From assembly GCA_016213825.1 (NCBI GenBank), contig JACQZP010000022.1, positions 1 through 41,146 on the forward strand: a stretch of 41,146 nt of DNA, in the 5' to 3' direction. A program made the position numbers and the translations under genes. The notes beneath the pieces were generated by a model that saw only the letters and a program-made list of their open reading frames with translations, did no database searches and was not told the origin of the DNA. Shown here piece after piece: positions 1-9,895 of the stretch (position 1 is the first letter of the stretch; each line of letters begins with the position of its first letter). Source of the stretch: Acetobacterium woodii (GTDB lineage Bacteria > Bacillota > Clostridia > Eubacteriales > Eubacteriaceae).

Positions 1-4
1 AACC

Positions 5-27
5 AAGGATAATTACAAATTATCCTT
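5..27. terminator. Short inverted repeat, possible terminator of a gene outside the window
   Basis: Perfect 10-bp arms (AAGGATAATT and AATTATCCTT) enclose a 3-nt loop. The U-tract on either side is poor, so a terminator for an upstream plus-strand gene is only a guess. Confidence 0.3.
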
Positions 28-552
28 CATTTAATAATTTATTAATTTAAATTATAGCATAATGATTCATCAATTGCACTCTTAACAACTAAACGAAGCC
101 ATTATATTCTATTTTATTTAATATTTAAGCAACGAATGACGTCTGTTTATATTATTCATTTCGATTGTAAATGACATGTTCAAAATTTTCAAACAAAAAA
201 ATCATCTTATGATTGATTTATATTCTATTATTAGTCATAATCTTCACCATTCACTCGTAATTATTTTCAATACACACGTTTCCAGAAAGAATTACTTAAT
301 TATTAGTAAAATGGCTCTGTAATCATATTTTAAAACATCCAGAGTCATCAATTTATAAATTCCTTTCTTGCTTTTAATCATTCACTCCTATAAGATAATT
401 ATAGATTTTTTAAAAACATCTGCCCCATTTCCTATGTTTTAACATTAAACACACATCAATTAAACCGCCTTCCGAATCTAATACTGCCGCTCTCCTTCAG
501 TTCTTCACGCCCCAGTTCTTTGGTGAATCGATAGGTTGCTGCATTTTTTCGC

Positions 553-583
553 AAAAAGGAAAAGCCACGTTATACGTGACTTT
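553..583 (-). terminator. Rho-independent terminator after the BspA-like gene
   Basis: Read on the minus strand, AAAGTCACGT-ATA-ACGTGGCTTT forms a 10-bp stem with one G-U pair. It is followed by TCC and a T-run. It lies about 105 bp beyond the stop codon of the minus-strand surface-protein gene. Confidence 0.6.
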
Positions 584-688
584 GACTAAATCCTTATTTA
601 CCGCTGTTTCGGTGTTAATGTATCTGGTTCTTCTACTTTTATCCTATCTACTGTTTTGTTCGAATTTATCCTATTACTTATACCATTA

Positions 689-2713
689 CTAAATTTGTTT
701 TATAAATGGCCGTTCGGTTGAACTAGGTGCCGTCGCACCTTTGGGAACTACAATGATCTTAATGGCTTCTAAGCGATATCCCAAGCCTTCGGTTCCAGCA
801 CTTTCACCATTCTTCGCCCACCCCAACCAACCATAGTTCTGGGCGTGAACCTGATAATAAATATCATATTTATCAGCATCGCCTCCGGTGAGGTTTATTT
901 GAATGGCTTCCAATCGTAATGATTCTCCTGATGTTCCACTCATTTCTCCGTTATTTTTAAAACCTTGCCATCCAATATTTTGGACCTGGGTTTGGTACTC
1001 AACGCCCAAGTTTGTTGGATCGCTTGTTTTTATTGTAATACCTTCTAATCGGAGGCCCATTCCGTCGGTTCCACTCATTTCGTCATTACTTTTAACTCCC
1101 TGCCATCCAATATTCTGAACTTGCGTTTGATAACTGCAATAGACATTTTTAACAAAGGGCTGTTCGGTTGTCCCCGGGGCTTCTGAATCTTTAGCTACTA
1201 CCACAATGTTTATCGCTTCCAGTCGATAGCCAAATCCTTCGGTTCCAGCACTTTCGCCATTCTTCGCCCAGCCAAGCCAACCGTAGTTTTGAGCATGCAC
1301 CTGGTAATAGATATCACATTTATCAGCATCAGATCCGGTTAGTTTTATTTGAATGGCTTCCAATCGCAGGCCTTTTCCAGATGTCCCACTCGGATCACCA
1401 TCACTTTTAAAACCCTGCCATCCGATATTCTCTATTTGGGTTTGATAGTCAACTCCAACATCATAACCGAGATTATCAACTTTAATTTCAATCCCTTCGA
1501 GACGCAGTCCCTGAGCAGATGTACCACTTATCTCGCCTTCATTTTTCCAGCCCTGCCATCCCACATTTTGAACATGCGTCTGGTAGGTGCAATTTATTAG
1601 ACTCGATTTAATAAAAGGAATTCCTTGTGTGTTTGCATAGGCTTCTGCATAGGTGCCTTTAACCCCATAAATTGATACAATGTCGGAATAATCAAATGCA
1701 TTGTCATTTATACTCGTTACACTTGGAGAAATCATCACTTTAGAGAGCATATTGCAGTTAGAAAAAACATTTTCGCCGATTGAAGTGACTTTATTTGGTA
1801 TCGCAATACTTGTTAGCGATTCACATCCTGCAAAAGCACCATTACCGATAGTTATAACACTAGTTGGTATGCTAATGCTTGTTAAGCTCCGACAAAATGA
1901 AAAAAAGCCATCACCGATTGTTGTCATCCCACTCGGTAGAGTAACCTTTTCTAATGAGTCGCATTCTGTAAAAAGAGCATCACCAATCGTTTCAACACTG
2001 CTTGGTATATCCATTTGTATTAAGGAATTACAATTGGAAAAAGCAGCCCTCCCAATCGTTTTTACACTGTTTGGTATATTCACACTGGTTAACTTCCAGC
2101 AATCACTAAAAGCACTCGAACCAATAATAATCAGATTATCTGGCAAGGTGACACTTTTTAAAGCAATACACCCACGAAAAGCAAGCTCACCAATTTCGGC
2201 TAAACTATCTGGAAGAGTAATATCTATCAATTTTGAACATCCAAAAAAGGCAGAGTTACCAATGGTTTCAACAGTGTTTGGTAAAATAATATTTGTAAGT
2301 CCATTGCACAGAAAGAACGCATTGTCGCCAATCTTCAATACTTTCTTTCCGCCTAAAGTCATTGGAACAACAAGTTCACCACTACCCGTATATTTTGTAA
2401 TAATCACCCCATCGTTGTAGTCCGCATACTCAAATCCGTTTTCTGTTGCACTTGTTTGAACGGTTGGAGCTGCTTCACTAATCCGATCAGTTCCAGTTTG
2501 AATTTTCTGTTGATCAACATTATATTCTATCGAATTTTCTGACTCTAAACTACTCAACTCAGCAACTTCACTTTGAGCCGCCTGGTTCTCCTGGTTAATC
2601 ATTTCCTCATTCTTTGTGCTTAAATCCTCTGCCAGCACACTAACAGGCATCATAGTTGTTAATATCAACACGACAATGAGAATACTCCATGATTTTTTTA
2701 ATCCCTTTTTCAT
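689..2713 (-). CDS. Secreted BspA-type leucine-rich-repeat protein with six ChW repeats
   Basis: Predicted exported cell-surface protein of 674 residues. Residues 1-28 form a signal peptide (KK, hydrophobic core, AxA-like end SVLAE). A Ser/Thr/Glu-rich linker follows. From about residue 95 to 370 there are tandem BspA/LRR_5 units of about 23 residues (pattern sIgxxAFxxCxxLtsixIPxsV). From about 376 onward there are six ChW (clostridial hydrophobic with conserved Trp) units with the core GWQGWKNxGExSGTxGxGLRLEaI. The six are arranged as two similar triplets (about 376-507 and 526-660), each ending in an almost identical QNYGWLGWAKNGESAGTEG unit. LRR_5 domains are usually linked to adhesion and ChW repeats to polysaccharide or surface binding; the ligand here is unknown. 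The gene is single, with a weak ribosome-binding site and a terminator at 553-583. Confidence 0.85.
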   Translation of the reverse strand: MKKGLKKSWSILIVVLILTTMMPVSVLAEDLSTKNEEMINQENQAAQSEVAELSSLESENSIEYNVDQQKIQTGTDRISEAAPTVQTSATENGFEYADYNDGVIITKYTGSGELVVPMTLGGKKVLKIGDNAFFLCNGLTNIILPNTVETIGNSAFFGCSKLIDITLPDSLAEIGELAFRGCIALKSVTLPDNLIIIGSSAFSDCWKLTSVNIPNSVKTIGRAAFSNCNSLIQMDIPSSVETIGDALFTECDSLEKVTLPSGMTTIGDGFFSFCRSLTSISIPTSVITIGNGAFAGCESLTSIAIPNKVTSIGENVFSNCNMLSKVMISPSVTSINDNAFDYSDIVSIYGVKGTYAEAYANTQGIPFIKSSLINCTYQTHVQNVGWQGWKNEGEISGTSAQGLRLEGIEIKVDNLGYDVGVDYQTQIENIGWQGFKSDGDPSGTSGKGLRLEAIQIKLTGSDADKCDIYYQVHAQNYGWLGWAKNGESAGTEGFGYRLEAINIVVVAKDSEAPGTTEQPFVKNVYCSYQTQVQNIGWQGVKSNDEMSGTDGMGLRLEGITIKTSDPTNLGVEYQTQVQNIGWQGFKNNGEMSGTSGESLRLEAIQINLTGGDADKYDIYYQVHAQNYGWLGWAKNGESAGTEGLGYRLEAIKIIVVPKGATAPSSTERPFIKQI

Positions 2714-2871
2714 TCATTACTCACTTTCACATTTTTTTGTCCTTGGCTTAATGTTTTGACACTGCATTTTTTCAAATGCCCAATTAATTAAATTCCCCTC
2801 GCTAGACTATTTATCTTCATCGTCAACATTCTTTTTTATTTTTTTCACTTCTATCAAATTCGTTTATATAT

Positions 2872-2902
2872 TAAAAAACCTGTTACTTAACGTAACAGGT
2901 TC
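2872..2902 (-). terminator. Rho-independent terminator of the tRNA-Ser genes
   Basis: On the minus strand AACCTGTTAC and GTAACAGGTT pair around a short loop and run into TTTTTT. It is placed just after the tRNA-Ser(GCU) 3' end, as expected for the end of a tRNA transcript coming from higher coordinates. Confidence 0.8.
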
Positions 2903-2935
2903 TATCTAACATCAATGTTGATGCGTAGTTCATGG

Positions 2936-3027
2936 TGGCGGAGAAGGTGGGATTTGAACCCACGCACCGCGTTAACGGCCTATACCCTTAGCAGGGGCAC
3001 CTCTTATAGCCACTTGAGTACTTCTCC
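2936..3027 (-). tRNA. tRNA-Ser (anticodon GCU)
   Basis: The minus strand folds into a class II tRNA of 92 nt with an encoded CCA. The acceptor stem is GGAGAAG/CTTCTCC with discriminator G. The anticodon loop CTGCTAA gives GCU, reading AGC/AGU codons. A long variable arm is present and the T arm contains GGTTCAAATCC. It sits 45 bp downstream of a second tRNA-Ser and shares its terminator. Confidence 0.95.
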
Positions 3028-3072
3028 AAAGGTAATAATGCATAATTGTTTATTCAATTCTCTGGCATTTGA

Positions 3073-3161
3073 TGGCCGAGAGGGTGGGATTCGAACCCAC
3101 GTGGGCTTGCACCCTAACGGTTTTCAAGACCGCCCCGTTATGACCACTTCGGTACCTCTCG
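3073..3161 (-). tRNA. tRNA-Ser (anticodon UGA)
   Basis: The minus strand folds into an 89-nt class II tRNA with encoded CCA. The acceptor stem is CGAGAGG/CCTCTCG. The anticodon loop CTTGAAA gives UGA. A long variable arm is present and the T loop contains GGTTCGAATCC. It lies 85 bp downstream of the aminotransferase gene on the same strand and pairs with the tRNA-Ser(GCU) gene in one transcript. Confidence 0.95.
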
Positions 3162-3246
3162 TAATTCAAAATGCAAGACTAATATTACCAGTGAAAACGC
3201 ATATTGTCAAGTGCTTTGTAAAACTTTTTTAATTATTTTTAATTAT

Positions 3247-4308
3247 TTATATTTTTTCAATCCAGTTAAGTGGATCTTCCAGATTGCCGGTTTGGACACC
3301 ATACAATGTATCATAGATTCTTTGCGAGTATTCGCCTATTTTACCGTCGTTAAATGTCATTTCCGCATCTTTCCACCCTAATGTGCCAATGGGCGAAATA
3401 ACAGCTGCTGTGCCGGTCGCAAAGGCTTCTTTTATTTTACCCTGTTGATGGGCTTCGTAAAGTTCGTCGATGGTAATGCGACGCTCTTCAACTGTTTCAC
3501 CCCAATGCTTTAATAAATCGATGACACTTTTTCGGGTGATACCATTTAAAATAGTGCCTTCCAGTGATGGGGTAACAAAAACACCATCGATTAAAAAGAA
3601 TACATTGCTGGTTCCCACTTCTTCGATGTATTGTCTTTTTTCACCGTCCAGCCATAAAATCTGTTCAAAGCCCATTTCATGAACCTTTTCCTGAGCCGCC
3701 AGGCCACCGGCATAATTTCCTCCGCACTTCGCTTCACCGGTGCCGCCACGAACCGTCCGGGCAAACTCCGATTCCACGTAAATCCGACTGGGAACCATTC
3801 CACCTTTATAGTACGAACCGACCGGAGACATGATAATCATAAATTTATATCGTTTGGAGACCCGAACGCCAATAAACGGATCGGTGGCAAAAACAAAGGG
3901 ACGGATATAAAGCGAGGTCCCTGGAGACTTAGGAATCCATGTTTCATCCATCTTAACTAACACTTTCAGTGCTTCCAGTAAAAAGTCTTCATCGATTTGG
4001 GGAATACACATCCGGGCATTGGAGCGGTTCATCCGTTTGAAATTTTCATCCGGTCTGAATAACTGCACCTCGCCTGTGGGCGTTTTATAGGCTTTTAAGC
4101 CTTCAAAAACTTCTTGGGCATAGTGGAGAACCATTGCTGACGGCATGATCTCTATGGGGCCATATGGCTTAATAACGGCATCATGCCAGCCGACTCCTTC
4201 GGTATAGTCCATTTCAAACATATAGTCTGTGAATTCTACACCGAAGATCAGCGAATCTTCTTCCGGTTTTTCCTTGGGGTTTACTGTTTTAACAATTTTA
4301 ATTTCCAT
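3247..4308 (-). CDS. ilvE: Branched-chain amino acid aminotransferase
   Basis: PLP-dependent class IV aminotransferase that interconverts Leu/Ile/Val and their 2-oxoacids using glutamate/2-oxoglutarate. It is 353 residues long, the size of the long BCAT group. It shows typical blocks: an MLHYAQEVFEGLKAY-like segment (here MVLHYAQEVFEGLKAY), RPDENFKRMNRSNARM, YIRPFVF, GGNYAGGLAAQ containing the region before the PLP-lysine-type segment, EEVGTSNVFF and ATGTAAVISPIG. The start is taken at the ATG at 4308, preceded by GGAGGAAG; a longer frame upstream has no such site. The gene has its own promoter with a palindrome between the -35 and -10 boxes. The two tRNA-Ser genes follow. Role in synthesis versus fermentation of branched amino acids cannot be decided from sequence. 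Confidence 0.93.
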   Translation of the reverse strand: MEIKIVKTVNPKEKPEEDSLIFGVEFTDYMFEMDYTEGVGWHDAVIKPYGPIEIMPSAMVLHYAQEVFEGLKAYKTPTGEVQLFRPDENFKRMNRSNARMCIPQIDEDFLLEALKVLVKMDETWIPKSPGTSLYIRPFVFATDPFIGVRVSKRYKFMIIMSPVGSYYKGGMVPSRIYVESEFARTVRGGTGEAKCGGNYAGGLAAQEKVHEMGFEQILWLDGEKRQYIEEVGTSNVFFLIDGVFVTPSLEGTILNGITRKSVIDLLKHWGETVEERRITIDELYEAHQQGKIKEAFATGTAAVISPIGTLGWKDAEMTFNDGKIGEYSQRIYDTLYGVQTGNLEDPLNWIEKI

Positions 4309-4360
4309 GTCTTCCTCCGATATCCATAGCAAAACAAGCACTATTTCATTTCATGAGATT

Positions 4361-4390
4361 AGTATAACAAGCTTTGTATACAAAGTACAA
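4361..4390 (-). promoter_or_regulatory. Promoter of the aminotransferase gene with embedded palindromic operator
   Basis: On the minus strand TTGTAC (4390-4385) and TATACT (4366-4361) are 18 bp apart, a good sigma-A arrangement about 55 bp before the ilvE start. The spacer contains the perfect 14-bp palindrome CTTTGTATACAAAG at 4372-4385, so a repressor bound there would block RNA polymerase. A further inverted repeat, AACAATGT-N11-ACATTGTT, lies just upstream at 4405-4431. The regulator is unknown. Confidence 0.55.
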
Positions 4391-4472
4391 GTGTATTTTT
4401 TGAGAACAATGTTTTTTCGAAATACATTGTTTATCCCGGTTTTTTTGCAAACGAAAGACAAATCCGCCAACT

Positions 4473-4500
4473 AAAATAGACGATGGTTTTACCCATCGTC
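4473..4500 (-). terminator. Terminator after the G5/3D protein gene
   Basis: GACGATGG and CCATCGTC form a perfect 8-bp stem around 6 nt, followed on the minus strand by TATTTTAG. It starts about 10 bp past the stop codon of the minus-strand gene at 4511. Confidence 0.65.
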
Positions 4501-4510
4501 CAACAAATCT

Positions 4511-5587
4511 TTATTCTACAAAGTATATTTCAATATTTTGTCTGCCCCAAGTCTGACAGGCTTCTTCACTATCCATATAAATATCGATAATACCATAACC
4601 CACAGCACCACCCCGGTCTTCTACGGTATAGACACCGCCAAGTGCAGGGATATAAACCTGCGTTCCAAAAGGGATGCCCCCCCATGCGGCAATGGTTCGA
4701 CCTGACTGTGGTGTAGTTCCGGAAGCTGTGCCGCTGCCTGTTGCTGTGTAAGCAGTCGCACTGACCACCATACTACCTTTAAAACCACTTTCCTGATTAA
4801 CGGATGTGCTACCGTCACCAGTGGCACTTTTCTCAACATTGACATTCCCGGTAACGGATGAAACCTGTACGGCTTCCGGCATAGTGATGGTCGTAGACGG
4901 ACCGACTTCGATAATTTCTTCCACTGCCGGCATAATGACATCACTGGTGATGACTTCGCGTTTAACCTCGATGCCATTTTCATAACGAACCCGTTCTTTC
5001 ATATTGGCTTTGCCATTTTGTCCAACCTGAACAACATTTCTGGTTCCGGCTGGCAGTCCAGGATTCTCAGCAATGGTCGCCTTCATCGGTACATCTTTGA
5101 TACCGGTTGTTTCCACATAGCTGACTCGGGTTACCTTGATGTTTCCGGTTTTAGTTGTCAGTGGGGTATTTAATCCCGGCTCAACCTTATCATCCTCATC
5201 TGGTTTGACACCATTTTCTTCGAGCACATCACCGACGGTTGCACCGCCGGAAAGATAAGCAATCGTTTTTCCATCAACCAGGATATTTCCTGAAATCTTC
5301 TTTTCGATTTGAACATCAATGACATCCTTGAACAAGGTATTTAATGGGGCGCTATATTTATATTCGTCACTTACGGGAAGATCGTTCGCGATCAGAACTT
5401 CTTCCAGGGATTCGAGCAGTTTTCCTTTGGCAGTGTATACCTTGCCTTCGAGGTTAACCTGAACCTCTTTTTCAACGGTAAAAGCACTGGAAACACCCAC
5501 TACGAGGAGCAGAATTAATGCAATAATTCCGATCTTAACGCCGGGATATTTCTTGAGAAAACCAGCTGTTTCTCTGTCTCTATTCAT
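4511..5587 (-). CDS. YabE-like G5 and 3D domain cell-wall protein
   Basis: Predicted membrane-anchored exported protein of 358 residues, likely a cell-wall remodelling enzyme of the YabE/Rpf-like group. Residues about 17-36 form a transmembrane or uncleaved signal segment. Two DUF348 (ubiquitin-like) units follow (VQVNLEGKVYTAKGKLLESLEEVL... and VLVDGKTIAYLSGGATVGDVLEENG-like). A G5 domain lies around 150-225 (KVTRVSYVETT...GRVRYENGIEVKREV-like). The C-terminal 3D domain occupies about 275-358 (VSATAYTATGSG, IPFGTQVYIPALGG, VEDRGGA, IDIYMDS), with the Asp residues that name the fold. The family is known for lytic transglycosylase-like activity tied to growth or spore resuscitation. A promoter lies at 5648-5676 and a terminator at 4473-4500, so it is monocistronic. 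Confidence 0.88.
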   Translation of the reverse strand: MNRDRETAGFLKKYPGVKIGIIALILLLVVGVSSAFTVEKEVQVNLEGKVYTAKGKLLESLEEVLIANDLPVSDEYKYSAPLNTLFKDVIDVQIEKKISGNILVDGKTIAYLSGGATVGDVLEENGVKPDEDDKVEPGLNTPLTTKTGNIKVTRVSYVETTGIKDVPMKATIAENPGLPAGTRNVVQVGQNGKANMKERVRYENGIEVKREVITSDVIMPAVEEIIEVGPSTTITMPEAVQVSSVTGNVNVEKSATGDGSTSVNQESGFKGSMVVSATAYTATGSGTASGTTPQSGRTIAAWGGIPFGTQVYIPALGGVYTVEDRGGAVGYGIIDIYMDSEEACQTWGRQNIEIYFVE

Positions 5588-5647
5588 AAATAATACCTTT
5601 CATTTTGTCTAAATTGCATAAATAAAAGTTACACGTTTGTTACAGCA

Positions 5648-5676
5648 AGTTTACCATCCTACCCATTTTATGTCAA
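5648..5676 (-). promoter_or_regulatory. Sigma-A promoter of the G5/3D protein gene
   Basis: On the minus strand TTGACA (5676-5671) is followed after exactly 17 bp by TAAACT (5653-5648). This is about 60 bp before the start codon at 5587. Confidence 0.65.
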
Positions 5677-5887
5677 GTTTTTTGTGGCTTTTGAGGGTCC
5701 AAATGGTGACGCCGTCCCAATTCCAAACTGTGTTTTCGCCCATTCTAATGCCATAATGGGGGTTGGGGTAAATTCTTGTTCTCGCTTTTTTTTGTGCTTT
5801 TAGCCCCAATAAGCTAGTTTTTAGGAAACTGTTCTATACTACATCTTGTGTTTTAAAATGTATGAATTTTAAACGAACGGAGACCTT
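5677..5887. other. Intergenic region before mutY
   Basis: Divergent gap between the G5/3D gene and mutY. No RNA gene or conserved structure is evident. A TATACT at 5835-5840 could be the -10 box for mutY but has no good -35 partner. GGAG sits directly before the mutY ATG. Confidence 0.4.
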
Positions 5888-7000
5888 ATGCTTGATACAA
5901 AAAATAATGATCAAATAATTAAAATATTGCAGCAAGATCTGACCAAATGGTTTATAAAATCAAAACGCGATCTGCCCTTTCGCCGAACTAAAGATCCCTA
6001 TTTTATCTGGATTTCGGAGATTATGGCGCAGCAAACCCAAATTGATACATTAATACCCTATTATAACCGATTTATTGAAAACTTCCCCAATGTTTTTTCG
6101 TTGGCGGCGGCGCCTGAGGATGCGGTCATCAAAGCCTGGGAAGGTCTGGGTTATTATTCCCGAGCCCGAAATCTTCATCAGGCAGCCAAAACAATTGTCT
6201 CCGACTATGAAGGGATTATTCCCCACACCTTTGCCGAGCTGATCAAACTCCCGGGCATCGGGCCCTATACCGGGGGTGCTATTGCCAGTATCGCTTTTAA
6301 TGAGCGGGTCAGCGCCGTGGATGGCAATGTCCTCCGGGTGATCAGCCGTTATTGCAACAGCTTTGATGACATTGGCGACGCCAAAACAAAAAAAAGAATG
6401 ACCCAGTGGATCGAGACGATCCTGCCAGCGGCCAGCGGTGATTTTAATGAAGGACTGATGGAACTGGGTGCCATGATCTGCACTCCCCAAGGCCCCCAAT
6501 GCCTGATCTGTCCGATTCGCAGCGGATGCCAGAGTTATGCTGCCGGAACCACTGAGCAAATCCCGGTGAAAAAGAAAAAACAGAAACAGCTTACCAAACA
6601 AATGGAAGTGGGGATCGTCAAACAAAACGGCGAACTATTTTTTGTGCGGCGACCCAAATCCGGTTTATTATCCGGCATGTGGTCTTTTCCCATCGCTGAA
6701 ACCGCTGAGGGAAACGGCAGTGATATTAAAAAAAAGCTCGGAGAAACCATCTCCGAGCTTGGTGAACCTGTTTTTATAGGAACCAGCCGCCATGTTTTCT
6801 CCCATATTATCTGGGAGATGTCCGTTTACGCTTTTACTCTGGACGGCCTGGTTTGCGAAACGGATGCCAACACTTATCTTCCCGATAATAATGGACAAAG
6901 TACTTCAGCTAATCAAACTACTTTTAAGGCTTTGTCTCAGGTTGATGACCTGGCTTTGCCAATTGCCTTTTCCAAACTCCTATCGCTGATCAACGACTAG
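5888..7000 (+). CDS. mutY: A/G-specific adenine DNA glycosylase
   Basis: Base-excision repair enzyme that removes adenine mispaired with 8-oxoguanine. It is 370 residues long, within the family range. The N-terminal HhH-GPD domain has the catalytic Glu44 (WISEIMAQQTQ), the helix-hairpin-helix LPGIGPYTGGAI and the catalytic Asp145 in VDGNVLR. The [4Fe-4S] loop follows the exact MutY spacing C198-x6-C205-x2-C208-x5-C214. Residues from about 235 form the Nudix-like domain that recognises 8-oxoG (FFVRRPKSGLLSGMWSFP, HVFSHIIWEM). The start at 5888 follows GGAG. It is convergent with the next gene; its stop codon lies in a long hairpin. Confidence 0.95.
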   Translation: MLDTKNNDQIIKILQQDLTKWFIKSKRDLPFRRTKDPYFIWISEIMAQQTQIDTLIPYYNRFIENFPNVFSLAAAPEDAVIKAWEGLGYYSRARNLHQAAKTIVSDYEGIIPHTFAELIKLPGIGPYTGGAIASIAFNERVSAVDGNVLRVISRYCNSFDDIGDAKTKKRMTQWIETILPAASGDFNEGLMELGAMICTPQGPQCLICPIRSGCQSYAAGTTEQIPVKKKKQKQLTKQMEVGIVKQNGELFFVRRPKSGLLSGMWSFPIAETAEGNGSDIKKKLGETISELGEPVFIGTSRHVFSHIIWEMSVYAFTLDGLVCETDANTYLPDNNGQSTSANQTTFKALSQVDDLALPIAFSKLLSLIND

Positions 7001-7048
7001 GTGATTGCAAAACTGATTGGAAACTCACCGTAGTTCTGCAATTACCTA
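6998..7048. repeat. Long imperfect hairpin at the mutY stop codon
   Basis: Arms 6998-7014 and 7032-7048 are inverted copies matching at 15 of 17 positions. The left arm begins with the TAG stop codon of mutY. No T-run follows on the plus strand, so it is not a classic intrinsic terminator. It separates convergent genes and may stop or stabilise both transcripts. Confidence 0.55.
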
Positions 7049-7076
7049 CTTAGTAATATATAGAAGATTTTTATGC

Positions 7077-8510
7077 TTATTGATGGCGGATTACCTGGAA
7101 GCGTTGCAGAATAACATCGGTATCGCTTTCCAGAATGCCGGCTTTTCGCTTGGCAATGGCAATTTGTTCTTCCGGGGTATTGACCCCTTCCAGATCCGGC
7201 AAGAGCAGACCTCGGTGTAAATCCTTTTCCACAATAACCCCATATTTTTTCGCATCCAATTCTTCCACACCGCTGACTTGTTCCGGTACGCCCAGCACAT
7301 CGACCTTGATTTCCAGATCCATCAGTTCATGTTCTTCCACTGGCATAAACCGGGGATCATAGGTTGCCGCTTCGATGGCATTTCTGATAATTTCCTGGGC
7401 GATGTTTTCGGTTACCGGGCCGGTGGTGCCAATACAGCCTCTCAATTCGCCATGTTTGTGAAGGGATACAAATACCCCGGCCTGGTTGTTTTCCAGTTCG
7501 CCAAGGACATCCTCTTCCATTTCAAGCTGTTCCTTGTAGTGGTCAAAGTTCAGTTTCCGCCCGCGCTGAACCCAGGTATTGATGGTTGCTCGCGCCAATG
7601 CGACAAAGGGACTTTCGTTTGAACGCCTTTCTTTATAGGAAAGCATTTTATCTTCTTCATAGCGATCCAACAGACTGGGCATTTTTTTGTCCAGCACATC
7701 GATGAACGCCGACATGTATCCCACGCCAAAAGGTCCTTCATAGGAAAACACCGTCGCTTCAGTTTCGTAACCATCAGTGGTGCCCAATCCCATAATTATG
7801 GGTCTCAGACCACATTGACCAGCCGGTTCATAGACCTGGTGGGGAATGGTCAAAATCGAATAATAATTTTTATCTTTGATGCCATTGACAATGTTTTCAT
7901 CAAAAAGTGGTCCCATCGGATTAAATGCATAGGGACCTTCATCTTTCAGGCAATGGGAAAGATCTGCCGAAACTAAAATCATGGCATCTTTTCCCCGGGC
8001 TTCAACAGCTTCGCGAATTACCTTTCCCATTTTGTAAAGTTCAATCAGACTTAACTCGCCAATGGTAATGTGGACAATCTTATAGGCCCGATAGTATTTT
8101 TCGATGAAATAGAGCGGCACCAATACCCCATGATCAAGGTTCAGGTCAATTTTATATTCTTTGGCAATTTCTTTATTTAAAAAAATGGTATGACATTGAT
8201 TTTTTCCAAAACCAATATTCAGTTCATCCAATAACCCCATATCGCAGTCTTTTTCCATGGCAACGCCCGGATGACCGAAGTTTCTCAAATCGCCCTTCAG
8301 GTGATTTTCATAAATCACTGCCACCCCATCTCGAAACACGTTGCCATGGGGGGTAATGCAGACAATCACTTCCGGCTTGATCTCAGCAACTTTCAGAGCC
8401 AGATCACGCAAGCCGCGAACCGTTTTTTCAGCTTCATTTTCTCTGCCTTCCCCAACCTCTGGTATTAAAACCGGTGGATGGCAGGCAATTCCTACACCTT
8501 TTAAATACAT
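7077..8510 (-). CDS. Memo-like/AMMECR1 fusion protein (AmmeMemoRadiSam system)
   Basis: Protein of 477 residues joining two families. Residues 1 to about 270 are a Memo/LigB-like (class III extradiol dioxygenase fold) domain (GIACHPPVLIPEVG, ITPHGNVFRDG, LNLDHGVLVPLYFI, LVSADLSHCLKDEGPYAF). Residues about 290-477 are an AMMECR1 domain with the hallmark LRGCIG (GELRGCIGTTGPV) and EAATYDPRF. In many bacteria these two are encoded beside a radical-SAM protein as the AmmeMemoRadiSam set; no radical-SAM gene is seen in this window. The biochemical function is unsettled. The start has GGAAG upstream. It is 22 bp downstream of enolase on the same strand and may be co-transcribed with it. Confidence 0.88.
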   Translation of the reverse strand: MYLKGVGIACHPPVLIPEVGEGRENEAEKTVRGLRDLALKVAEIKPEVIVCITPHGNVFRDGVAVIYENHLKGDLRNFGHPGVAMEKDCDMGLLDELNIGFGKNQCHTIFLNKEIAKEYKIDLNLDHGVLVPLYFIEKYYRAYKIVHITIGELSLIELYKMGKVIREAVEARGKDAMILVSADLSHCLKDEGPYAFNPMGPLFDENIVNGIKDKNYYSILTIPHQVYEPAGQCGLRPIIMGLGTTDGYETEATVFSYEGPFGVGYMSAFIDVLDKKMPSLLDRYEEDKMLSYKERRSNESPFVALARATINTWVQRGRKLNFDHYKEQLEMEEDVLGELENNQAGVFVSLHKHGELRGCIGTTGPVTENIAQEIIRNAIEAATYDPRFMPVEEHELMDLEIKVDVLGVPEQVSGVEELDAKKYGVIVEKDLHRGLLLPDLEGVNTPEEQIAIAKRKAGILESDTDVILQRFQVIRHQ

Positions 8511-8532
8511 CGTTTCACTTCCTTATTATCTA

Positions 8533-9864
<1,332 letters not shown>

Positions 9865-9895
9865 CTAATTCAATCTAATAAACTCTTTAAATGCG

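Larger units (their letters stand above)
1..688. other. AT-rich intergenic stretch without a convincing gene
   Basis: No open frame with a ribosome-binding site is visible on either strand. The stretch is very AT-rich except for a patch at about 470-545. It holds an inverted repeat at 5-27 and the likely terminator of the surface-protein gene at 553-583. On the minus strand the GC-richer patch is open for roughly 30 codons (reading ...TKELGREELKESG... to a stop) but lacks a start and ribosome-binding site. It could be a decayed gene end. Confidence 0.5.

Noticed and set aside
470-545. Possible decayed gene end on the minus strand
   Set aside because: About 30 open codons with plausible protein composition, but no start, no ribosome-binding site and no recognisable family.
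1701-2420. 239-codon plus-strand frame
   Set aside because: It is the antisense shadow of the leucine-rich repeats; no ribosome-binding site and a repetitive composition mirroring the real gene.
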